NCBI GenBank assembly: GCA_945865935.1
Contig: CAMBFI010000010.1
Span: 1-64,000 of the forward strand
From: Bordetella parapertussis
Lineage (GTDB): Bacteria; Pseudomonadota; Gammaproteobacteria; Burkholderiales; Burkholderiaceae_B
Direction: 5' to 3'
DNA: 64,000 bases
The notes under the pieces are model-generated. The model worked only from the letters and a program-made list of their open reading frames with translations, had not been told where the DNA came from and did no database searches. Positions 58,717 to 64,000 of this stretch are shown piece by piece. Made by a program: the position numbers and the translations under genes. Position 1 is the first letter of the stretch. Every line of letters starts with the position of its first letter.

Positions 58717-59619
58717 ATGAAAATTAAATTAGCTGAAAACTTTAGGGCTGTTTTTTATGCTCCTTTTTATGCCACAAAGGCTTTAGGGCTGTTTAAACGG
58801 GAAGGTATAGAGATCGAACTGATCGACTCCGCATCGCCGGGCAGCGGAATTGCCGACATGTTGGCTGGAAACATTGATGTTGTCTGGGGTGGGCCGCTAC
58901 GTGTGATCAAACAACGAGATCAGGAAGCCGATTCCGAAAATGCGCTGATTGCATTTTGCGAAGTGGTCGGCAAAGACCCGTTCTTTTTGGTTGGACGCAC
59001 CCAAGACAAGAAGTTTCAGCTACCGGAGCTAGTCGGAAAGAGGATTGGTGTTGTGACCGAAGTGCCGACGCCCTGGCTTTGCCTGCAGCAAGATCTTCGG
59101 GATGTTGGCGTAGAGATTGACTCGCTTAAGGTAAATGCCGAACGCAGCATGGCCGAAAACTTAGAAGGGCTGAAAACCGGCACGATTGATTATGCGCAGT
59201 ATTTTGAACCCTATGTTTCGCAGACGCTGTCGAGCGGTGTAGGTCAGGTGTTGCATGCCGCGAATAGTCGTGGCCCGACTGCCTACACTACATTTATCTC
59301 CACCCGAAAAATCATTACTCAAAAGAAAGACTTGTTCGAGGCCATGATTCGTGCCGTTGAACAAATGGGTCCTTGGATTGACGCTCACACAGGCAAGGAA
59401 CTTGCCGAGCTCGTCGCGCCGTTTTACCCACATGTGGCGACAGACATACTCATTCAGTCTATGGATCGATACAAGGCTGCGGGCTTGTGGTTTTGTAAAC
59501 GAACGATCTCTAGAGTTGGGTTTGAACGCTTGAAGCTGAGTATGCGTCAAGGGGGCTTTATCAGCAGCGACCCGGCCTATGAAAACTGTATCGCAGAGTT
59601 TTCTCAGGAAGTATCCTAG
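58717..59619 (+). CDS. SsuA/NMT1-type substrate-binding protein without signal peptide
   Basis: A 300-residue protein with the fold of ABC binding proteins of the SsuA/NMT1 group: IKLAENFRAVFYAPFYATKALG (two pieces), GIEIELIDSASPGSG, DMLAGNIDVVWGGPLRV and GKRIGVVTEVPTPWLCL (about 108-124). It begins directly with the first beta-strand at ATG 58717: there is no signal peptide, and no in-frame extension is evident upstream. It would therefore stay in the cytoplasm. No ABC permease or ATPase is adjacent. A D-threonine-aldolase-like gene follows 56 bp later. It may be a cytoplasmic ligand binder or a THI5-like enzyme. Confidence 0.85.
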   Translation: MKIKLAENFRAVFYAPFYATKALGLFKREGIEIELIDSASPGSGIADMLAGNIDVVWGGPLRVIKQRDQEADSENALIAFCEVVGKDPFFLVGRTQDKKFQLPELVGKRIGVVTEVPTPWLCLQQDLRDVGVEIDSLKVNAERSMAENLEGLKTGTIDYAQYFEPYVSQTLSSGVGQVLHAANSRGPTAYTTFISTRKIITQKKDLFEAMIRAVEQMGPWIDAHTGKELAELVAPFYPHVATDILIQSMDRYKAAGLWFCKRTISRVGFERLKLSMRQGGFISSDPAYENCIAEFSQEVS

Positions 59620-59675
59620 AATTCATACATTAAGCGCATCTCTGTGTGCGTATTCACATAAAGCGGAATTTAATT

Positions 59676-60791
59676 ATGTCCCCCTGGAAAGCTGCCCACG
59701 TTGGCGACTCTTTTGATGAAATCGATACCCCTGCGCTCGTACTGGACCTGGATGCCTTCGAGCGCAATATGCAGCGCTTGCAGGATGCGCTTGCGGGCAC
59801 AGGCGTGCGTTTGCGCCCCCATGCAAAAAGTCATAAGTGCCCTGACATCGCGCTACGTCAGATCAAGCATGGCGCTGCGGGTATCTGCTGTCAGAAAGTG
59901 AGCGAAGCTGCAGCGTTTGTCGCGGCTGGCGTGCAAGATGTGTTGATTACCAATCAAGTGGTCGGCGCTAAAAAAGTCTCTCATGCGCTTGATCTGGCCG
60001 AGCGCGCGCGAATCGGTGTATTGGTTGATCACGCCGATCAAGTGCTCGCCTTTGCTCAAGCGAGTGCCAACCGCAAAGTAAAAATCGATGTGTATATTGA
60101 AGTCGACGTCGGCATGGGGCGTTGTGGCACGGTGTCGATCGATCAGACCGTCGCGCTCGCGCGTCAAATTGACCAGGCTCCTTATTTAAATTTTATGGGA
60201 CTGCAGTGCTATCACGGAGGTGCGCAGCACTATCGTTTGCCGCAAGAGCGTCAAAATGCAATTGCGGCAACGTGCGAGACCGCGACAGCGACTAAAGAGG
60301 CGATCGAAAAGCTTGGCATCAAGGTTGAGCGGATCACGGGCGCGGGAACAGGTTCAGTCATGCTTGAGCGAAATTCGAAGGTGTTCAACGAGGTGCAGGC
60401 GGGTTCCTATATTTTTATGGACCGCGACTATGCAGCGAATCAGCGCGATGGACAGGACTTGCCTTTCGAGCACGCCCTGTTTATCAAGACCGCTGTGCTG
60501 AGCCACCCGACGAAAGACCGCGCAATCGTCGATGCGGGGCTAAAGGCGTCTAGCGTCGATTCGGGAATGCCTGCTGTTTGGCAGCGTAAGGATGCAACGT
60601 ACTTGAAGGCTTCCGATGAGCATGGTGCGCTAGAGCTTACTGCTGGATCGACGCTTAAGCTCGGAGATGCGGTGATGTTGATTCCCGGCCATTGCGATCC
60701 GACCGTCAATTTGTATGATGAACTGATTTGTATTCGCGGTGATAAGGTAGAGGACGTTTGGCCAATTTCGGCACGCGGTGCTTTGCTATAA
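59676..60791 (+). CDS. D-threonine aldolase / D-serine dehydratase-like PLP enzyme
   Basis: A 371-residue fold-type III PLP enzyme. The cofactor lysine is Lys51 in LRPHAKSHKCPD, and the C-terminal metal site His339-x-Asp341 in PGHCDPTVNLYD matches D-threonine aldolases and D-serine dehydratases. The N-terminal barrel opens with DTPALVLDLDAFERNM. These enzymes cleave D-3-hydroxyamino acids to glycine plus an aldehyde, or deaminate them. ATG 59676 is chosen because family N-termini begin here; ATG 59646 is in frame. A Bug receptor gene follows 20 bp later, consistent with import of the substrate or a relative. Confidence 0.9.
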   Translation: MSPWKAAHVGDSFDEIDTPALVLDLDAFERNMQRLQDALAGTGVRLRPHAKSHKCPDIALRQIKHGAAGICCQKVSEAAAFVAAGVQDVLITNQVVGAKKVSHALDLAERARIGVLVDHADQVLAFAQASANRKVKIDVYIEVDVGMGRCGTVSIDQTVALARQIDQAPYLNFMGLQCYHGGAQHYRLPQERQNAIAATCETATATKEAIEKLGIKVERITGAGTGSVMLERNSKVFNEVQAGSYIFMDRDYAANQRDGQDLPFEHALFIKTAVLSHPTKDRAIVDAGLKASSVDSGMPAVWQRKDATYLKASDEHGALELTAGSTLKLGDAVMLIPGHCDPTVNLYDELICIRGDKVEDVWPISARGALL

Positions 60792-60811
60792 AACATAAAA
60801 GGGAGAGAACG

Positions 60812-61801
60812 ATGATTAATAAGAAATCTTTGCAGGTGATGTTTGGTGCCGTGATAGCTTCGGGCTTGGTGTTTGCGAGTGCGGTTACTCAAGCGCAAAC
60901 CGCCTCAAACTACCCGCAGGAGCCCGTCAAGTTTGTTGTGCCTTACCCGGCAGGGGGCGTCAGTGATGTCTCGAGTCGTACCATTGCCGCAGCATTAGGT
61001 AAAAAACTTGGCGCAAATATGGTGATCGAGAATAAAGCGGGTGCGGCCTCGACCGTAGCCAGCACCTACGTCGCCAGTCAAAAGCCAAACGGTTATACGC
61101 TCTATGCTGCCCCCGTCTCGATTGTGATCAATCCAGCGCTTCAAGGTACCGTGAGCTATAAGCCTTACGAGAGTTTCACGCCGCTTTCCATGATGATGAG
61201 TTCGGCATTTGTGCTGCAAGTCAACAAGAGTCTGCCGGTCAATAATGTGAAAGAGCTTATCGAGCTGATTAAAAAGAATCCGGACAAATATGCGATTGGA
61301 ACTTCTGGGGTGGGTTCGATCAACCACCTTGCTGCAGAGTACTTTATTCGTGAGTTTGGTCTAAAGATGGTTGTTGCACATTACAAAGGTGGCATGCCCG
61401 CCGCACAGGACTTGCTTGGTGGGCAAGTGCAAATGATGTTTTCGGCGGCAAATGAAGCCATCCCGTTTGTCACAAGCGATAAGACAAAGGGCCTGGCTGT
61501 GACGTCTTTAGAACGGATTGCTACGCTGCCAAACTTACCAACGATGAATGAGGCCACTGGAATAAAGAATTTTGAGGCAACCTTCTGGCTTGCGCTTGTT
61601 GCGCCCGCGGGCATGGATAAGTCGCTGCAAACACGTATTTCTACAGCGATGAGTGAGCTTGGGAAAGACGATGACTTGCGCCAACGTTTAAATCAATTGG
61701 GGATTAATCTGGTCACCTCGACACCAGAGATCGTGACAGCCAATCTTAAACGTGATGAAGAAAAATGGACAACGCTGATTCGTTCGATCAAAATTAACTA
61801 A
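60812..61801 (+). CDS. Bug/TctC-family periplasmic receptor 10
   Basis: A 329-residue Bug receptor. ATG 60812 follows GGGAGAG, and a Sec signal ends near AQA-Q; an in-frame start at 60758 lies inside the aldolase gene and adds unrelated sequence. Hallmarks: NYPQEPVKFVVPYPAGGVSD, IENKAGAASTVAST, AHYKGGMPA. The PDGYT block reads PNGYT, replacing a conserved ligand-region Asp by Asn. It ends an apparent three-gene plus-strand unit (binding protein, aldolase, Bug) and is closed by a hairpin at 61814. Confidence 0.92.
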   Translation: MINKKSLQVMFGAVIASGLVFASAVTQAQTASNYPQEPVKFVVPYPAGGVSDVSSRTIAAALGKKLGANMVIENKAGAASTVASTYVASQKPNGYTLYAAPVSIVINPALQGTVSYKPYESFTPLSMMMSSAFVLQVNKSLPVNNVKELIELIKKNPDKYAIGTSGVGSINHLAAEYFIREFGLKMVVAHYKGGMPAAQDLLGGQVQMMFSAANEAIPFVTSDKTKGLAVTSLERIATLPNLPTMNEATGIKNFEATFWLALVAPAGMDKSLQTRISTAMSELGKDDDLRQRLNQLGINLVTSTPEIVTANLKRDEEKWTTLIRSIKIN

Positions 61802-61813
61802 AGATCGCGCATC

Positions 61814-61843
61814 TGATGTGTCGCGCGCTCGTGCGACACATCA
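61814..61843 (+). terminator. Strong hairpin after Bug 10
   Basis: TGATGTGTCGC (61814-61824) and GCGACACATCA (61833-61843) pair perfectly over 11 bp around an eight-base loop, 13 bases after the Bug 10 stop. No T-run follows, so it may work as an mRNA 3' stabiliser or a non-canonical terminator. Confidence 0.6.
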
Positions 61844-61937
61844 CTGAGCTTGCTTAGACGGATGTGAAGACTTGTGATGGTTGTGTGTGAGGCTTCAATT
61901 TCTGATAGCTGTGCTCATGCGCGCTTCCTGTTGCTGT

Positions 61938-61971
61938 CAAAAAAAAGGCGTGTCAAGAAGACACGCCTTTA
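61938..61971 (-). terminator. Rho-independent terminator for Bug 11
   Basis: AGGCGTGTC (61946-61954) and GACACGCCT (61960-61968) form a 9-bp stem. On the minus strand it is followed by a run of eight T bases, placed just after the Bug 11 stop at 61984. On the plus strand the T-run is shorter, so the main direction is minus. Confidence 0.88.
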
Positions 61972-61983
61972 TTCAGGTCACGA

Positions 61984-62976
61984 TTATTGCGGTTTGATAT
62001 TTGCCGCTTTGACTACGGCTGCGTAGCTTGCCAAATCATTTTTGATTTGATCGCCGTAGGCTTTCGGCGTTCCGGGTGTGGCTGTTATGCCTAACACCTC
62101 AAGGCGTTTCTTGACGGGCGGATCATTCAGCACTTCATTCAACGTACTGTTCAGCTTCGTGATGACGGCCGCTGGAGTTTTGGCGGGAGCCACAATACCC
62201 ACCCATGAGGCTAACAAGAAATTAGGCAAGCCGGCTTCGATGAATGTTTGCGTATCGGGTAAAGAAGGTGAGCGCGCAGCACTTGGCACACCAAGTGCTT
62301 TGATCCGACCTGCCTTAATATGCGGGAGTGCCCCGGCAACTGCCGTGAAGACCAGAGGGATGTTACCTCCTTGAAGATCAATCATTGCTTGGCCGCCTCC
62401 CTTGTAGGGAACGTGTACGAGCTTAGAGCCACTTTTCATATTGAGCGTTTCGCCAGCGATATGTGGTGTGCTACCTAAACCGGATGTGCCGTAGTTCAGT
62501 CCGTTGGGGTTCGACTTAGAAAGCGCAATAAGCTCCTTAATGTTATTGGCCTTCACGGAGGGATGTGCAACGATGACCAGATCTGCATCGCCGATCTTCC
62601 CAACAGGAGCAAAGTCCTTTACGGCATTAAAAGGTACCGAGGCAAACACATGGGGATTAATCACCATTGTGCCGTCAAAGCCGAGCAACAAGGTGTAGCC
62701 ATCTGGGTCTGCTTGAGCGACCAGACTTGTGCCAATATTGCCTGAGGCGCCTGGTTTGTTTTCGACAATGACCTGTTGACCAAGCCGCTTTGACATTTGG
62801 TCAGCAATGAGCCGTCCGCTTGTATCGGTGACACCGCCGGGCGTAAACGGGACAATGAGGCGAATGGCCTTGGTCGGATATGTACCTTGTGCATAGGCAG
62901 CACCGCTTAGGGTGCCAATTGTCGCTGCGAAGGCAGTGAATACTACGGCAAGAGCTTTTCTTCTTTGTGTTTGCAT
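61984..62976 (-). CDS. Bug/TctC-family periplasmic receptor 11, downstream of a TRAP permease
   Basis: A 330-residue Bug receptor with a Sec signal ending near AYA-Q (about 30). Hallmarks: TYPTKAIRLIVPFTPGGVTD, VENKPGASGNIGTS, ADPDGYTLLLG, VHVPYKGGGQA. GAGGAAAATC precedes ATG 62976. It begins 27 bp after the stop of the partial TRAP permease on the same strand, so the two are probably co-transcribed. This repeats the Bug-plus-TRAP pairing seen at 19260-23330. A strong terminator follows. Confidence 0.93.
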   Translation of the reverse strand: MQTQRRKALAVVFTAFAATIGTLSGAAYAQGTYPTKAIRLIVPFTPGGVTDTSGRLIADQMSKRLGQQVIVENKPGASGNIGTSLVAQADPDGYTLLLGFDGTMVINPHVFASVPFNAVKDFAPVGKIGDADLVIVAHPSVKANNIKELIALSKSNPNGLNYGTSGLGSTPHIAGETLNMKSGSKLVHVPYKGGGQAMIDLQGGNIPLVFTAVAGALPHIKAGRIKALGVPSAARSPSLPDTQTFIEAGLPNFLLASWVGIVAPAKTPAAVITKLNSTLNEVLNDPPVKKRLEVLGITATPGTPKAYGDQIKNDLASYAAVVKAANIKPQ

Positions 62977-63003
62977 GATTTTCCTCAGTTTTAGTGTTAA
63001 CTA

Positions 63004-64000
63004 TTACACCGTAGCCCGCTTGGTGTTATTCCATTGCAAAAGCGCCACGGTAGCCATTATTCCAAAGCCAATGACATCTGTGATCAGTCCTGGTTTAATA
63101 AGGCAAGCGGCCGCGATAAGCAACAGCACGCGATGGGTAAGCGTTGCATACCCCACCAGCCAGCCAAAAAATCCTCCTGCTAGGGCGATGACGCCAATCA
63201 GGGCTGTGATCACTGACCACAAGACCGTAATATAAGACGTGTCGTCTTTAAAGATAAGAAGTAATGTGGGCTCGTAAACAAACATGAACGGGACAATATA
63301 GGCTGGCGCTGCGGCTCGCATGGCTGCGAAACCCGTCTCCCACATGTTGGCTTTTGCAAGCGCAGCAGCCGCAAATACAGCTAACGCCACCGGTGGCGTA
63401 ATGGCCGATAAAATTGCAAAATAGAGGGCAAACATGTGGGCAGAAGGCGCATCCACTCCCAGCTTAATAATAGCAGGAACGAGCAGTGACACCATGACGA
63501 TGTATGCAGGGGTGGTGGGCATCCCCATGCCGAGCACGATGCCAGCAAGAGCTGTCAGCAGTAGGGCAAGAAATAAGGAGTTATTGGCAAGTTCAATCAC
63601 GACTTGCGTGAAAACAATACCTAAACCAGTTATCGTGACACAGCCAATCACAAGGCCGGCGCATGCGCACGCCATCGCGACTGAGAGTGCGCTGCGAGCA
63701 CCATCCTCTAGGGCCTGAATCACCGTCATCCAAGTGATTCCCGTTCGCGTTAGCTTTCGCATTAGCGCGACGGGCAAACAAGAAATTGCTGCAATCAATG
63801 CACAAAGAGGTGCAGAAAATCCCAAAAACAAACCGAAAAGAATAATAAAAATTGGAATGAACAAATGACCTCGTTGGAGCATCACCTGCTTGAATCTTGG
63901 TAACTCGCTCAGAGGCACTCCGGCAAGTTTGTAGCGTTTCGCTTCAAAATGTACCGCGAAGAAAACAGAGGCGTAATAGAGGAGCGCTGGAATGACTGCC
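63004..64000 (-). CDS. TRAP transporter fused/large permease (N-terminus outside window)
   Basis: The minus-strand frame is open at base 64000 and ends at 63004, giving about 332 residues of a C-terminal half. TRAP features are VIPALLYYASVFFAVHFEAKR, ALSVAMACACAGLVIGCVTITGLG (two pieces), GMGMPTTPAYIVMVSLLVPAI and LSAITPPVALAVFAAAALA, with a final stretch (LLIAAACLIKPGLITDVIGFG) typical of the fused 4TM/12TM permeases of TAXI systems. A GTG at 63918 is internal, because coding continues with conserved sequence beyond it. A TAXI or DctP receptor may lie outside the window; the next gene inside is Bug 11. Confidence 0.9.
   Translation of the reverse strand, partial: AVIPALLYYASVFFAVHFEAKRYKLAGVPLSELPRFKQVMLQRGHLFIPIFIILFGLFLGFSAPLCALIAAISCLPVALMRKLTRTGITWMTVIQALEDGARSALSVAMACACAGLVIGCVTITGLGIVFTQVVIELANNSLFLALLLTALAGIVLGMGMPTTPAYIVMVSLLVPAIIKLGVDAPSAHMFALYFAILSAITPPVALAVFAAAALAKANMWETGFAAMRAAAPAYIVPFMFVYEPTLLLIFKDDTSYITVLWSVITALIGVIALAGGFFGWLVGYATLTHRVLLLIAAACLIKPGLITDVIGFGIMATVALLQWNNTKRATV

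Noticed and set aside
1-64000. CRISPR arrays, tRNA or rRNA genes, insertion sequences, integrases, toxin-antitoxin pairs
   Set aside because: I looked through both strands and saw no direct-repeat arrays, tRNA-like cloverleaf, transposase or integrase motifs, or paired small toxin genes.

Overview
The window looks like chromosome of a free-living, metabolically versatile betaproteobacterium, most likely Burkholderiales near Alcaligenaceae. The main reason is eleven full-length periplasmic receptors of the Bug/TctC (tripartite tricarboxylate transporter) family, an expansion known from Bordetella-like bacteria. Base composition is near balanced by eye, lower in GC than Bordetella, so the genus is left open. 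I see no rRNA, tRNA, CRISPR array, phage or insertion sequence. I count 58 protein genes (two cut by the window edges), and about half (29) are transport components.

Layout. 1-2435 (minus): an overlapping operon of isochorismatase-fold amidohydrolase, RraA-type aldolase and an amidase that leaves the window. 2764-3534: a GntR/UTRA regulator. 3594-12355: a catabolic island with an amidase, a convergent operon of two class III CoA-transferases, an HMG-CoA-lyase-like enzyme and a CitE-like lyase, then a Bug receptor and a two-subunit LeuCD-type hydro-lyase. 12360-16275: CaiC-like acyl-CoA ligase, hydantoinase-family amidohydrolase and GST. 16352-18324: PPK2 and an MFS permease. 18417-28316: flavin-reductase-like protein followed by a long plus-strand run: Bug, TAXI receptor, fused TRAP permease, MmgE/PrpD, Bug, GT39-type membrane protein, Bug. 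28319-31809: another Bug, a GST, an EamA permease and a lipoprotein-type methyltransferase. 31863-35940: iron/phosphonate-type ABC importer. 36315-42449: a Cys-less Asp/Glu-racemase-fold protein, TctB, TctA, Bug and a flavoenzyme-GlcG fusion. 42558-46559: Bug, 2-hydroxyacid dehydrogenase, Bug, TauD-type dioxygenase. 46556-52234 (minus): NMT1/SsuA-type ABC importer and a DctPQM TRAP transporter. 52531-56604: BT1-type transporter, DUF6279 lipoprotein, HDAC-like amidohydrolase, cupin. 56700-64000: Bug, PuuE-like deacetylase, a signal-less binding protein, D-threonine-aldolase-like PLP enzyme, two Bugs and a partial TRAP permease.

How it may work together. A 15-bp sequence (TAATTGTACGGACAA) occurs twice, at both outer ends of the convergent block 3594-9317. 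In each case it overlaps the predicted -10/start region of a catabolic promoter. It is a good operator candidate for the adjacent GntR protein. My working model (inference) is that an amide or cyclic imide is opened by hydantoinase/amidase enzymes, the resulting dicarboxylate is hydrated by the LeuCD-like enzyme, activated by the CoA-transferases and cleaved by the lyases. The rest of the window is a series of import-plus-enzyme modules for organic acids and related small molecules.
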